A stretch of 64,000 nucleotides of DNA from Pedobacter mucosus (GTDB taxonomy: Bacteria > Bacteroidota > Bacteroidia > Sphingobacteriales > Sphingobacteriaceae): assembly GCF_022200785.1 (NCBI RefSeq), contig NZ_CP087585.1, positions 1-64,000 on the forward strand, read 5' to 3'. The position numbers and the translations under genes are program-made. The first letter of the stretch is position 1. The number at the start of each line of letters is the position of its first letter. A model generated the notes under the pieces. That model did no database searches. It was not told the origin of the DNA and was given only the letters and a program-made list of their open reading frames with translations. Shown here piece by piece: positions 20,889-30,855 of the stretch.

Positions 20889-22376
20889 TTAGTTGCATAA
20901 TGCCCACACAGACACGGAACCAGCATCACAGCGGAAATCGCCCCAACCTTCTTCGTTAATCGTAACTTCACCTTCAACATGACCAAGGCAATCTTTAAAA
21001 GTCTTTCCTGCAAATTCTAAACCCATCTCCATCGTTTTTTGTCCAGCATCACCGTTTGACAAAATCACGGCTAAACCAGAATTTTCATGTTCTTCATCAC
21101 CAGCTCTTGTCCAGCCAATGCAGCTTGGATAATCTAAATAATCTCTTTGCAAACCGTAAGCCAAATCTTTTCTAAGTTTCAAAAGCTGTTCTAATTGTGG
21201 CAAGGGCATCATCGTAACTTCATGATCTTTTCCATCTGTTCCTGTATCTGTATAATTAGAACCATATATATCTGAGTAAAATACACAAGGATAACCGGCT
21301 TCACGAAGTAAAATTACAGCATATGCATGTGCTCTAAACCATGGTTCAACAGTTTGTTCGAGCGATTGTAGCGGTTGCGTATCATGATTTTCTACAAGTG
21401 TAACCGCTAAATCTGGCCTTGCCTGAACCAGTGTGCCTTCTAAAATTGTTGTTAAATCAAAACTTTCGCCTTCTTTAGATGCCCTTGAAAAGTTAGCTTG
21501 CAAGCAGGCATCAAATAACGACATCCTGCCGCCAGTAATTTCAATATAATCTAACAAAGATTGAAGATCATATGGCGACCAATATTCACCAACAGAAAAC
21601 AGTTCTGCCTGAAGTTCTGAACGCAAATAATCTAACCATTCATTGTAAAAAGCGGGTGGCATATGCTTTATCGCATCTAGCCTAAATCCATCAAAACCTG
21701 CGGTTTCGTAAAACCACTTTCCCCATGCTTTTAATTCTCCCCTTACGGCCGGGTTTCGGAAATCAATATCAGTTAACATTAGGTAATCATAATTACCGTT
21801 TTCCTTATCTAACACATCTTCCCAACCTTCTCCATATTGGTTCTGAATACTATAAATTGCTGTTTCTTTGGTTCTTTCATCAAAATCTACACCAGTAAAA
21901 CATTGATAATCCCATTGGAATTTAGAGTATTTTCCACCTCTGCCTGGATAAGTGAATTTTGTATAAGCGTCAATTTCAAAGGCTTCGGAGATGAATTCAT
22001 TTCTATCATCTGGATTAACTTTTCTAACCATAACTGGCTCATGTTCATCCGCTCCACCTAAATGGTTTAATACGATATCAGCATAAACCTTTAAGCCAGC
22101 TTCTTTTGCTGATGCTATTGCGGCAACATATTCATCTTTTGTACCATACTTGGTTCTGATGCTTCCTTTTTGATCAAATTCTCCTAAATCGTATAAGTCG
22201 TAAGAATCATAACCAGTAGATTCTTCACCTTCCATTCCCTTATGTGCAGGAGGTAGCCAAACACTATCAATACCTGCTGCTTTTAGTCTTTTGGCATCTT
22301 CCTTAAATTTTTTCCAAAGACTTCCATCTTTAGGATAATACCATTCAAAGTATTGCAACATTGTATAGTTTTCCAT
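20889..22376 (-). CDS. Cytoplasmic alpha-amylase, GH13
   Basis: A 495-residue GH13 enzyme hydrolysing alpha-1,4-glucans. The catalytic triad is present: nucleophile Asp234 in FRLDAIKH, acid/base Glu264 in SVGEYW and the transition-state Asp332 in VENHDT. The N-terminus MLQYFEWYYP and the lack of a signal peptide match the intracellular AmyA-like group (GH13_5) that makes maltodextrins. It is read 46 bp after the AI-2E/PerM-type gene on the same strand but has no obvious link to it. A role in glycogen or imported maltodextrin turnover is inferred. Confidence 0.9.
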   Translation of the reverse strand: MENYTMLQYFEWYYPKDGSLWKKFKEDAKRLKAAGIDSVWLPPAHKGMEGEESTGYDSYDLYDLGEFDQKGSIRTKYGTKDEYVAAIASAKEAGLKVYADIVLNHLGGADEHEPVMVRKVNPDDRNEFISEAFEIDAYTKFTYPGRGGKYSKFQWDYQCFTGVDFDERTKETAIYSIQNQYGEGWEDVLDKENGNYDYLMLTDIDFRNPAVRGELKAWGKWFYETAGFDGFRLDAIKHMPPAFYNEWLDYLRSELQAELFSVGEYWSPYDLQSLLDYIEITGGRMSLFDACLQANFSRASKEGESFDLTTILEGTLVQARPDLAVTLVENHDTQPLQSLEQTVEPWFRAHAYAVILLREAGYPCVFYSDIYGSNYTDTGTDGKDHEVTMMPLPQLEQLLKLRKDLAYGLQRDYLDYPSCIGWTRAGDEEHENSGLAVILSNGDAGQKTMEMGLEFAGKTFKDCLGHVEGEVTINEEGWGDFRCDAGSVSVWALCN

Positions 22377-22422
22377 ATTTCTAAATTCGAGATTTTAAAT
22401 TGTTAAAGATGTATAATGGTGT

Positions 22423-23517
22423 TTATTCTTTGATATCCACAGTTTTTCTTCTTCGTAAACGTCTGAGTTGACCCATATGTTCTGTTGGAATATTATCACC
22501 TAAAAGTTTCCCCCAAGGTTTTAGTCCTTCAATTCTATCAAAAATAATTTTTAATACTGCAATGAAAGGGATGGACAAAAACATTCCAGGAACGCCCCAA
22601 AGTGCAGCACCTAAAAGCACTATAATAATAGAGATTAGTGCGTTAATTTGAACTTTAGACGAAACTATTCGAGGTACAAGGATATTATTATCGATAAATT
22701 GAATAAGTGCATAGGCGGCAATTATCAAAATTTGAGTGGAAAAGCCATCCTTTGTTAAAGTGGCCATTAATACGGGCAATGCAATGGCTATAATACCACC
22801 GATATATGGCAATAGGTTTAATATTGCGCCAATAACGCCAATCAATATTGCATTTTGAACGCCTAGAATTAATAAAGCTGAAGAGTTTAATACCGCAACA
22901 ATACCTGTTTCAATTAAAAGACCAACAATATAACTTTGAATTGCAGCTTTGGTTTCCGAAAGAATTTCGCCAACCTTTTTCTGATTTTCTTCTGAAAAAA
23001 CTTCATAGAGGAAATTCAAGATTAAGGTTTTATAAAGCATAATTAAAAACGTATAAACCGGAAGCAAAAATATTACACTTAATACACCTAACGCACCACT
23101 AAGCGTTTGCCCAATAACTGCCTTACTGTTATTTGCTGCTTCGCTAACCATTTGAACCTGCTTTTGGGTACTAATGCCAAAGGTTTTTTCGAACCAGTTT
23201 TGTATAATTACAAGCAATTCTGAAAACTTCTGCTTCATCGCATCAACATTATCAAAAAAGTGAGCAATTTGTGAGGAAAGGAAATAGGCAAGTCCTGCCA
23301 CCAACATAATGGCAATGACCATCGCTAGTAATATAGCAACGATTTTAGGCATAAAGCGTTCTAACCTTGCCGTAAGGGGATTTAATAAGATGGCAATTAG
23401 TGTAGCAAAAGCGAGAGGAACCAGTATATCTCTTAAAATACTTAAAATAAATACGGTAATAATTAAACCTAAAAGGATAACTGGGGCTTTAATAAAGAAA
23501 GGATAGCTTTTATTCAT
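22423..23517 (-). CDS. AI-2E/PerM family membrane protein
   Basis: The 364-residue protein carries the AI-2E transporter/PerM fold: N-terminal membrane pairs, a soluble middle region with an amphipathic stretch (about 85-150), and C-terminal membrane segments. The C-terminal part includes LNLLPYIGGIIAIALP and the NNILVPRIVSSKVQINALISI signature. Members move different small molecules or ions, and autoinducer-2 export is shown for only a few, so the name should not be taken as substrate. A charged C-terminal tail RRLRRRKTVDIKE faces the cytoplasm. The amylase gene follows in the same direction. Confidence 0.88.
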   Translation of the reverse strand: MNKSYPFFIKAPVILLGLIITVFILSILRDILVPLAFATLIAILLNPLTARLERFMPKIVAILLAMVIAIMLVAGLAYFLSSQIAHFFDNVDAMKQKFSELLVIIQNWFEKTFGISTQKQVQMVSEAANNSKAVIGQTLSGALGVLSVIFLLPVYTFLIMLYKTLILNFLYEVFSEENQKKVGEILSETKAAIQSYIVGLLIETGIVAVLNSSALLILGVQNAILIGVIGAILNLLPYIGGIIAIALPVLMATLTKDGFSTQILIIAAYALIQFIDNNILVPRIVSSKVQINALISIIIVLLGAALWGVPGMFLSIPFIAVLKIIFDRIEGLKPWGKLLGDNIPTEHMGQLRRLRRRKTVDIKE

Positions 23518-23832
23518 TTTTTATAAGTTAACAAAACATGTAACAAAAAGATGGCAATAAAGTTCAGCTATGCCTGCTATTATTTTATTCGTTCTATTTT
23601 TTAAATTTAAGCACAGCAATTTTATAGAAGATTTTCATTTTTAGTTATCTGCATTTTTAATAACTCATGAGGCTAATTTATTCAAATATTCAAATGGTTT
23701 TAAGTACTTAGAAAATAGACCTATCAAAGCAAATTATCCCTCTCAAGACCAGAGGCTTAGTATTTCTCCTAAAAATATTAAAACTTAATTCTTTCGGAAG
23801 TGTTAAGAGGATGTTAAATAAATACCTATATC
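23518..23832. other. Intergenic region between the AI-2E/PerM gene and the outer-membrane barrel gene
   Basis: A divergent, A/T-rich promoter region of 315 bp. I did not find a convincing -33/-7 pair, an RNA gene or a repeat in it. Confidence 0.4.
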
Positions 23833-24414
23833 ATGAAAAAAAAATTATTAAACTTATGTCTTGCAACCGTATTGCTTGCAGGAACGGCTCAGGCTCAAAT
23901 ACAAAAAGGTAATGTTTTGGTTGGTGGAAACCTAGCAAACATCAATTTAGGCCTTGATGCACCGAAAATCTTTAGTGTAGATATTACACCTAAAGCAGCG
24001 TGGTTTATTCAAGATAACGTAGCACTTGGTGGTTATGTTAATTTCGGACTTCAAACTGCTAAAAATTCTAGTACAACAACTAGTTACGGTGTTGGTGCTT
24101 TAGGACGTTATTATGCAGGATCTGATGTTGAAATATTAAGACACGGCCGTTTATTTGCTGAAGCAACAGTTGGTATTGGTGGCGTGAATGTAAGTAATGG
24201 TGGTGGAAATACAAATGGTTTAAACTTAAGCGTTGGACCTGGTTTCGCTTATTTTATAACACCTAATATCGGTTTAGAAACCTTACTAAAGTATAATGGC
24301 TTAGTTGGTTTTGGAAATGCAACTGCACAAAACAACCTTAATTTATCTTTTGGTTTCCAGATTTATCTTCCAGGACAAAGAACTGCAAATAAAGTTAAAG
24401 GCGACATTAAATAA
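23833..24414 (+). CDS. Small outer-membrane beta-barrel protein
   Basis: A 193-residue protein with a clear Sec signal peptide (about 1-21, ending AQA). The remainder alternates polar and hydrophobic residues in short strands rich in Gly and aromatic residues (VALGGYVNFGL, VGALGRYYAG, NLSFGFQIYL), typical of eight-stranded outer-membrane barrels of the OmpW/OMP_b-brl type. No ligand or enzyme motif is seen. It is a single gene with its own terminator at 24433. Confidence 0.8.
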   Translation: MKKKLLNLCLATVLLAGTAQAQIQKGNVLVGGNLANINLGLDAPKIFSVDITPKAAWFIQDNVALGGYVNFGLQTAKNSSTTTSYGVGALGRYYAGSDVEILRHGRLFAEATVGIGGVNVSNGGGNTNGLNLSVGPGFAYFITPNIGLETLLKYNGLVGFGNATAQNNLNLSFGFQIYLPGQRTANKVKGDIK

Positions 24415-24432
24415 TATCCAATAATTAGCAAG

Positions 24433-24467
24433 AAAAAGTCTGTTTCTATATTAGAAACAGACTTTTT
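24433..24467 (+). terminator. Terminator after the outer-membrane barrel gene
   Basis: A perfect 15-bp stem (24433-24447 with 24453-24467) with a 5-base loop, followed by further T residues. It lies 19 bp after the stop codon. Confidence 0.92.
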
Positions 24468-24650
24468 TTGTTTTTAAATAATACTTCGGTGTCCAAAACA
24501 ATTACTGAAAGAAAGTGTTCAGGGATAAAAGTTTCTGCACTTAAGCATTGGTTTTATTAATTTATGTGGAGCATATTGCTTCTAAATAACATTCAATTAA
24601 TAAAACTCTATCTAAAAAAAATTAACTTCACAGTAAGTAATCTATAAATA

Positions 24651-24866
24651 ATGGAATTCACAAATACACTTAAGGAACTTTATCAAGAAGAAATTATAGA
24701 AGTTAGGGGAAATTCTGATGCGCTGGCGATTACCTTAAAAGACGGTGTAAACATTAAAGAATTTACGAAAAAGCTTAAAGATAAGTTCAAGAACCTTGAT
24801 GAAACTCAAAAACTATTTCTTAAGAATGAAAGTGAAGAACATGTAACCCTTGTTGTTTTGGAATAA
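24651..24866 (+). CDS. Small protein of unknown function
   Basis: I do not recognise this 71-residue protein. It is charged, with a likely beta-strand pattern (EIIEVRGNSDALAITLKDG), a lysine-rich helix and a final strand (HVTLVVLE), a compact alpha/beta layout consistent with a folded small domain. It has no signal or membrane segment. It stands alone before the polysaccharide locus, with an A/T-rich leader. Coding bias resembles neighbouring genes, so I think it is real. Confidence 0.5.
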   Translation: MEFTNTLKELYQEEIIEVRGNSDALAITLKDGVNIKEFTKKLKDKFKNLDETQKLFLKNESEEHVTLVVLE

Positions 24867-24909
24867 TTAACGCTTATTAAATAACTGACTTCTTACAGTG
24901 TCTATTGAT

Positions 24910-25020
24910 TTTAGTTAGGTTTGGGCGTTTTAACACGCTGTCTGCTGTATCTTTTGGCAGAAAAAGCCAAAAGTATGCCGCTTCCATCGTTAACGCAAAA
25001 CTGCATGAAGCTTATAATTT
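24910..25020 (+). repeat. Degenerate intergenic element with GGCGTTTT...CTTTTGGC hairpin
   Basis: The order GGGCGTTT, a CTTTTGGC/GCCAAAAG hairpin (about 24952-24974), then ATGCCGCTTCCATCG and TTAACGCAA recalls a non-coding repeat found between genes of many Bacteroidota (recalled, not searched). It lies between a small orphan gene and the convergent GH43 operon end. Confidence 0.4.
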
Positions 25021-25067
25021 AATGCAACGATAGTTTAATTACTTAACAGCAGATCTTTTGTCTGTCA

Positions 25068-26045
25068 CTATTTTGCTTTTTTTACGCCTTCTGTAGTCAT
25101 TACAACCCTTTTCATTGTGCCATCGCTGTTGTAATTTAAATAATCAATACATACCGATCGCCTAAAACTTCCTCCATCATTATTGATTGCACCATTATGG
25201 TAAATGAAATAAGATTTGCCTTTAAAATCAATAATAGCTTGGTGATTAGTGTTCGAATTGCCAGCAATTTCATTTAAAATTCCTTTGTAAACCCAAGGAC
25301 CGTTGATGTTTTTACTCATCGCATAAACAATTTTCTCTGGAAATTGCGATGCATAAGAAAGGTAATACCAGCCCTTGCGTTTATGAATCCAAGGGGCTTC
25401 CGTAAATTCTGGAACGTTGACAGTTTGAATCGGACCATCTAATTCAATCATATTTTTTTTCAGCTTTGCGTAGTAACATTTTTGGTTTCCCCAAAATAAA
25501 TATGCCTGCCCATTATCATCTACGATTACCGTTGGATCAATATCATCCCAACTAATTTTTACATCAGTGGTCATGTCATTTGTAATTAAGGCTTTGCCAA
25601 GTGCATCCTTAAAAGGTCCTCGCGGATTATCAGAAACTGCAATTCCAATAGATTTTCCATGTATCGTTCCATGAGTAATCGCCACATACCAATAAAATTT
25701 TCCATCTCTTTCAATCACCTGCGAAGCCCAGGCGTCATCTTTTGCCCAAGCAAATGCTTTTGTATTTAAAGGAGATTTATGCTCTTTCCAAGTCACCATA
25801 TCTGCAGAAGAATAGCAAAGCCATTCATGCATTTCATATCTTTCTTTTGGCTTGGCCGCTTCATCATGCCCTGTGTATAAATAGACCGAATCGCCGTAAA
25901 CGTAAGCAGCCGGATCTGCGGTATATTTATCGGTAATTATAGGATTACCTTTGGATTGAATAATTTTTTCCTGGGCATTTACGCTTAAAAAAATCATGGA
26001 AATTAACAGACTTAATCCGAATACCTTCTTGCTTTTAAACATCAT
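25068..26045 (-). CDS. Secreted GH43 glycosidase (alpha-L-arabinofuranosidase/arabinanase type)
   Basis: A 325-residue five-bladed beta-propeller enzyme after a signal peptide (about 1-24, ending VNAQ). GH43 catalytic candidates are Asp44 in TADPAAY as base, Asp170 in DDIDPTV as pKa modulator and Glu216 in FTEAPWIH as acid. GH43 enzymes act on arabinan, arabinoxylan or galactan; the neighbouring GH51 pair favours arabinose removal. Its start overlaps the previous gene as TAATG. It is the last gene of a four-gene minus-strand operon (GH51, GH51, GH43, GH43) aimed at the arabinan side chains of rhamnogalacturonan-I. Confidence 0.88.
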   Translation of the reverse strand: MMFKSKKVFGLSLLISMIFLSVNAQEKIIQSKGNPIITDKYTADPAAYVYGDSVYLYTGHDEAAKPKERYEMHEWLCYSSADMVTWKEHKSPLNTKAFAWAKDDAWASQVIERDGKFYWYVAITHGTIHGKSIGIAVSDNPRGPFKDALGKALITNDMTTDVKISWDDIDPTVIVDDNGQAYLFWGNQKCYYAKLKKNMIELDGPIQTVNVPEFTEAPWIHKRKGWYYLSYASQFPEKIVYAMSKNINGPWVYKGILNEIAGNSNTNHQAIIDFKGKSYFIYHNGAINNDGGSFRRSVCIDYLNYNSDGTMKRVVMTTEGVKKAK

Positions 26046-26980
26046 TATTGTGCAATTAATTTTTTAAGTTCTTTTTCTTTTATCGATAGAATTGTACCGT
26101 GTCTCAATCCTTTGGGTAAAGCAATTTTATCCGATACATCAGTCCACATATTTAAATCAGGTGAAATTATTGCACCATATTTATGTTCACGATATTTATC
26201 AAAATAAACCATCCATTGGTTGTTAACTTTAACAGCCGTTGGCCCTTCGGCCCAATAATTTCCAGTAATAGGCGCACTGGCTTTAGTATAAGGACCAACT
26301 AGATTATCACTGTAAGCAATTTTGATGTTCTTTTGGGCAGGTTCTCGGGTTTCATCTTTTAAAAACATTACAAACTTATTGTCGTTTTTAACAATAGAAG
26401 CATCAATAACGTTGAAGCCTGGCTCGTAAAGTAGTTTAGTGTCCGAGAATGATTTGAAATCTTTGGTTGTCACAAAATAGATTCTATGGTTGTAACCATC
26501 TTCTTCTTTAGAAGCTGTTTCCAAAAATTTACCTTCAATGGTACTTGCCCAATAAATCATATAAGTTTTGGTTTTGCCATCATAAGTAATTTCTGGTGCC
26601 CAGGTATTTCTGGTTCCAGCTTCTTTTTCCATCACTGGCAAAAACTGTTGGGTACTCCAAGTAATTAAATCTTTTGAACTTGCGTAACCAATTCCTTTAT
26701 CTTTCCAGCTTACTGTCCAAACCATGTGAAACAGGCCATCAGCGCCACGGATTATACATGGGTCTCTCATCAATTTATCTTTGCTAACAATTGGTGTTAA
26801 AAAAGACTGATCGTTTTTTAAGGCTTTCCATTGATAAGCATCCTTGCTGTAAGCGAGGTGCAAACCGTCTTCGCCATTGCTTTTGAAGTAAGCGAAAAGA
26901 TAAATTTCTTTTTTTGATTGTGCCTTAACATTTATCAAAATAGAAATAAGCAAAAATGCGATAAGAAATATTTTTTTCAT
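26045..26980 (-). CDS. Secreted GH43-like beta-propeller glycosidase
   Basis: The 311-residue protein has a signal peptide (about 1-21, ending VKAQ) and propeller-blade repeats (LAYSKDAYQW, YASSKDLITW, IAYSDNLVGPY). Asp73 in MRDPCIIRG fits the N-terminal catalytic base of GH43, and later acidic residues in APEITYDG and WAEGPTAV are candidates for the other two. It is more divergent than its neighbour, so the subfamily is uncertain. It is coupled to the next GH43 gene by a TAATG overlap and lies 3 bp after the GH51 gene. Confidence 0.8.
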   Translation of the reverse strand: MKKIFLIAFLLISILINVKAQSKKEIYLFAYFKSNGEDGLHLAYSKDAYQWKALKNDQSFLTPIVSKDKLMRDPCIIRGADGLFHMVWTVSWKDKGIGYASSKDLITWSTQQFLPVMEKEAGTRNTWAPEITYDGKTKTYMIYWASTIEGKFLETASKEEDGYNHRIYFVTTKDFKSFSDTKLLYEPGFNVIDASIVKNDNKFVMFLKDETREPAQKNIKIAYSDNLVGPYTKASAPITGNYWAEGPTAVKVNNQWMVYFDKYREHKYGAIISPDLNMWTDVSDKIALPKGLRHGTILSIKEKELKKLIAQ

Positions 26981-26983
26981 GCT

Positions 26984-28522
26984 TTATTTTAATTCAAGTA
27001 CGACAACAGACTGAGCAGGTACATCTAATTTTAATAAATTTCCAGATTTTTTTGCTCCTGCAAATTTTACATTGTGAATTTTATTTGGATCAGCGAAAGT
27101 ATTAATATCAGTGAGTTTAGTAGAAGTTAAAATTTCGCCTGTAACTGTTTTCCAGTCGATGCCGGCTAGTTCTGTACTTAAGGATATTTTACGATTTGGA
27201 TCTAAATTAACCAATGAAATATGAATCGCACCCGTTGCATCCTGCGAAGCAGAAACATTTAATGCTGGGATTTTTTTATCGCCCATGGCATAATCTGGAC
27301 TAACAAATTTTATAGGAAGGTATTTGGCATCCTGATGAACTTTGTATAAATCAAAAATATGATACGTTGGCGTTAAAATCATTTTATTTTTTTCGGTGAG
27401 GATAAGCGACTGTAGCACGTTAATCGTTTGCGCCAAGTTGGCCATTTTTACCCGATCCGAATGGTTATTGAAAATGTTTAAAGTGGTGCCTGCAATCAGC
27501 GCATCTCGTAAACTATTTTGCTGATAAAGGAAACCTGGATTTGTTCCAGGCTCAACATCTGTCCAAATTCCCCATTCATCAACAATTAAAGCAACTTTCT
27601 TTTTCGGATCATATTTGTCCATAATTGCCGAATGTTTGGTAACCAATTCTTCCATTCTTAAGCAGTTCTGCATTGTGGAAAAGTACTGCTGTTCATCAAA
27701 CTTGGTAGCCGATCCTTTTGCATTCCATTTTCCTGTTGGGATGGTATAATAGTGCAAAGTTAAGCCCCACATTCTGCCAGCGCCAATGTTTTTCATGCAG
27801 GTTTCCGTCCAGTTATAATCATCTGAATTTGCTCCACTTGCGATTCTTTTTAAGGGTGCACCCGGATAATCTCGGGCATAAGTAGCATATCTTCTGTATA
27901 AATCACTATAATACGCAGCCGTCATATTTCCTCCGCATCCCCAACTTTCGTTTCCTACACCCCAAAAAGAAACTTTCCAAGGTTTTTCCATGCCATTTTC
28001 TTTACGTATTTTCGTCATCGGACTAGCGCCATCAAAGTTTAAATATTCTACCCATTTGGCCATTTCCTCAACCGTACCGCTACCCACGTTACCTGCAATA
28101 TAAGGTTCGCATTGTAGCATTTGGCAAAGCTCTAAAAATTCATGCGTACCAAAACTATTATCTTCGGTTACGCCTCCCCAGTTTGTATTTACCATTTTCG
28201 GGCGAAGATTTCTTGGCCCAATTCCATCTCTCCAATGGTATTCATCGGCAAAACATCCGCCTGGCCAACGCAAATTTGGAACTTTTATTTTTTTTAAAGC
28301 TTCTACAACATCCAATCGAATTCTGCCTTTATTTGGGATGGTCGAGTTTTCATCAACCCAAAAACCATCATAAATACATCTACCTAAATGCTCAGAAAAG
28401 TGGCCATAAATGTGCTTGCTTATTACTTGGTCACTAGCGTTACTAATGGTTATTTTAGTTTCAGTTTGTGCATTTGCATAAATTGAAACTAAACTAATAA
28501 AGAAAAAAAATAGTTTTTTCAT
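26984..28522 (-). CDS. Secreted GH51 alpha-L-arabinofuranosidase
   Basis: A 512-residue retaining arabinofuranosidase releasing terminal arabinose from arabinan or arabinoxylan. The acid/base is Glu192 in GVGNESWG and the nucleophile Glu316 in IVDEWGIW; the family N-terminus [15 protein letters not shown] is also seen. The signal peptide covers about residues 1-18. The C-terminal beta-sandwich ends in [12 protein letters not shown], typical of the family. It lies 7 bp after the larger GH51 gene. Both GH51 copies are exported and differ in architecture, so they probably act on different linkages or chain positions. Confidence 0.93.
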   Translation of the reverse strand: MKKLFFFFISLVSIYANAQTETKITISNASDQVISKHIYGHFSEHLGRCIYDGFWVDENSTIPNKGRIRLDVVEALKKIKVPNLRWPGGCFADEYHWRDGIGPRNLRPKMVNTNWGGVTEDNSFGTHEFLELCQMLQCEPYIAGNVGSGTVEEMAKWVEYLNFDGASPMTKIRKENGMEKPWKVSFWGVGNESWGCGGNMTAAYYSDLYRRYATYARDYPGAPLKRIASGANSDDYNWTETCMKNIGAGRMWGLTLHYYTIPTGKWNAKGSATKFDEQQYFSTMQNCLRMEELVTKHSAIMDKYDPKKKVALIVDEWGIWTDVEPGTNPGFLYQQNSLRDALIAGTTLNIFNNHSDRVKMANLAQTINVLQSLILTEKNKMILTPTYHIFDLYKVHQDAKYLPIKFVSPDYAMGDKKIPALNVSASQDATGAIHISLVNLDPNRKISLSTELAGIDWKTVTGEILTSTKLTDINTFADPNKIHNVKFAGAKKSGNLLKLDVPAQSVVVLELK

Positions 28523-28529
28523 GAATGGG

Positions 28530-30521
28530 TTATTTCGAAAATGGAATTCTGATTACATTAAAAGAATAAGGTTTCAATGCCATGTTTAGCTTCTTGTTTT
28601 TAATGCTGATTGAGGTAGTTTTTGGACTTACAGCATCAGGGTTTTTAAAAGAATTTATCTGACTTAAATTTGAATTAGCGAGTTCATCCGCATAACCTTT
28701 TTGTTGAAAATTACGTTTTCCATCAAGGTTAAAATTTATCTCTTGAAGCTTATCTGTCGTATTCGATATTTTAATAATCAACTCGTTAGTTTTTTTATCG
28801 GTAACCGCTGAAGCATAAAGTCCATCTTGGCCGATAATATTTTTTCCATCAAGTTTTATGGGTACAACATCAGTTCCTTTATTTGTTGAAAATAGTTTTT
28901 GAACATAATAATCCGGAGTTCCGTAACTATTTAAGTTATCTACCCAAATCATATCCGGCGCCCATTGCCAGGCGTCGATATGCGCAAAAAGTGGGGCGTA
29001 AGATGCCATTTGAACCACATCAGCATTTCTTTCTAATCCTGTCATTAACGATGCCGAAGCTAAAGCACTCTGCCAATTATTCATATTGCTGCCCGTAAAA
29101 GTTTTATCTGCATGCACAGCATATTCGCCAACAAATACTTTCGATCCATCTCTTGGATAATTATCATAGCGACCAGCATTTTTAAGAAACCAATCCGCAG
29201 GACGATAATAGTGTTCGTCGATAAAATCGGCTTTTGTGTTTCTAAGTGAAGTATTTAAAAGGTCAAATCGATCACCATCAGGTGCAGTTCCTGAGCTATT
29301 AATCAATTTGAAATCAGGATATTTTGCTTTAATGGCTTTGGTAAAAATAGCAAGTCTTTCTAAATACTGCGGACCCCAATTTTCATTTCCAATGCCCATC
29401 ATTTTTAAATTAAATGGTTTTGGATGACCGAGATCGGCCCTTTTTTTGCCCCATTTTGTATTGGTATCGCCATTTGCAAATTCGATTAAATCTAGCGCAT
29501 CCTGCACATAGGGATCAAGTTCATCAAGTGATGCAACTTCTGCAGTATTATATTGGCAGGCCATGCCGCAATTCAAAATCGGTAAAGCATCCGATCCTAT
29601 ATCTTCTGCCAATTGAAAATATTCGAAAAACCCTAAACCAAAACTTTGGAAATAATCTGGAGCAGGTTTATTGGCAAATTCTACGTTCCAACGATTCATA
29701 ATTAATTGCCTGTCTTCTATTGGACCAATGGTTTTTTTCCATTGATATCTGTTGGCTAAATCAATTCCTTCTACAATACAACCGCCAGGGAAACGGATAA
29801 AGCCAGGTTTTATATCAGCTAAAAGTTTTACCATATCTGCACGTAAACCTTGCGGACGATTTTTCCAGGTGTCACCAGGGAAAAGTGAAATCATATCTAA
29901 ATCGAGTTTTCCCTTTCCTTCAAATATGATGTTGAATTTTGCCTTAGCATCGGTTTCCGTAGCGGCAAAACTTACCGATTGTTTTTTCCACTCATTTCCA
30001 GTTTGTTCTGGAGATAAAAATCCTTCTCCAATAACCTTTTGATCAGCAGAAATTAGTTGCAAGCGCAATTTTACACCTGGATTTTGCTGGCGATACATTA
30101 CAGAAAAATCGTATCGTAATCCCTTTTTCACACCAATACCTTTAAAACCTTCATTGGTTAATCCAAAATTCCCATTTTCCGTATTAACCTGTAAATATCT
30201 TGGATTGGCGGTATTTTCATCTTTACGATTTACAACTAATAGCTCACCTTCATTAGCTTTTTTTCGCTGAATAGTCCAACCCATTAAAGGTTTGGTAAAT
30301 TCAAAAGATCTATTTTTTATAAGTTCTGCATAAATTCCTCCGTCAGCACCAAAATTAATATCTTCAAAAAACACACCCCACATGTTAGGTTGTACTTTCG
30401 CAAGGGTATTATCGGTATTTACTCGAATTATTTTTACGGTTTGGGCATTGCTGTTAATAGTCAATCCTAAACAAAAAAGAAATACCAGGGCTATCCTATT
30501 AACCTGAGAATGTAATTGCAT
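28530..30521 (-). CDS. Secreted GH51 alpha-L-arabinofuranosidase with N-terminal carbohydrate-binding module
   Basis: This 663-residue enzyme has a signal peptide (about 1-27) and the GH51 entry motif [18 protein letters not shown]4/9-like beta-sandwich (about 75-215) is inserted before the catalytic barrel. The acid/base is Glu380 in [11 protein letters not shown] and the nucleophile Glu466 in VFVGEYAVH. It is the first gene of the arabinan operon, divergent from GH95. The 334-bp gap between them holds one of the ACAGGA direct repeats (30760). This longer type is more like plant and Bacteroides CBM-bearing GH51 enzymes than the neighbouring short copy. Confidence 0.92.
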   Translation of the reverse strand: MQLHSQVNRIALVFLFCLGLTINSNAQTVKIIRVNTDNTLAKVQPNMWGVFFEDINFGADGGIYAELIKNRSFEFTKPLMGWTIQRKKANEGELLVVNRKDENTANPRYLQVNTENGNFGLTNEGFKGIGVKKGLRYDFSVMYRQQNPGVKLRLQLISADQKVIGEGFLSPEQTGNEWKKQSVSFAATETDAKAKFNIIFEGKGKLDLDMISLFPGDTWKNRPQGLRADMVKLLADIKPGFIRFPGGCIVEGIDLANRYQWKKTIGPIEDRQLIMNRWNVEFANKPAPDYFQSFGLGFFEYFQLAEDIGSDALPILNCGMACQYNTAEVASLDELDPYVQDALDLIEFANGDTNTKWGKKRADLGHPKPFNLKMMGIGNENWGPQYLERLAIFTKAIKAKYPDFKLINSSGTAPDGDRFDLLNTSLRNTKADFIDEHYYRPADWFLKNAGRYDNYPRDGSKVFVGEYAVHADKTFTGSNMNNWQSALASASLMTGLERNADVVQMASYAPLFAHIDAWQWAPDMIWVDNLNSYGTPDYYVQKLFSTNKGTDVVPIKLDGKNIIGQDGLYASAVTDKKTNELIIKISNTTDKLQEINFNLDGKRNFQQKGYADELANSNLSQINSFKNPDAVSPKTTSISIKNKKLNMALKPYSFNVIRIPFSK

Positions 30522-30855
30522 AATTGTAATATTTGGAAGAATCTTATCGTAAAAGTAAAATTTTTAATATTATAAACGTTATCTGTACGATTATTTTTAT
30601 ATAATTAATTGTGGATTAAAATCCATATTAATAAAGGTAAGTTTGAAAGCAGTTTTTAGTAAGAAAATTAGAAACGTAATTAATATTTTACAAGTCAAAA
30701 ACGGTTTCAGTTGCGAATAAAGTTAAAATGTGGGGCGAAAACAAACTTTAGTTAAAAATACAGGATACCACAGGATGCCACTTCTATTTTAACTCTTTAA
30801 ATTGGGACAATAATCCAAGCTAAAAAAGCAAAGATTATTTACTAACCATCTATAT
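30522..30855. other. Divergent regulatory region between the GH51 operon and GH95
   Basis: A 334-bp A/T-rich region serving both directions. It contains the ACAGGA direct repeat at 30760-30777 and a TAACC block at 30843. No other gene or repeat is seen. Confidence 0.6.
30760..30777 (+). promoter_or_regulatory. Candidate operator site A (ACAGGA direct repeat)
   Basis: ACAGGATACCACAGGATG: two ACAGGAT half-sites whose starts are exactly 10 bp apart, 96 bp before the GH95 start and 83 bp before TAACC at 30843. The same arrangement recurs at 37333, 46876 and 55187. Confidence 0.65.

Noticed and set aside
29236..30042. Plus-strand frames of 63-96 codons opposite the larger GH51 gene
   Set aside because: They are antisense shadows of a well-supported enzyme gene.
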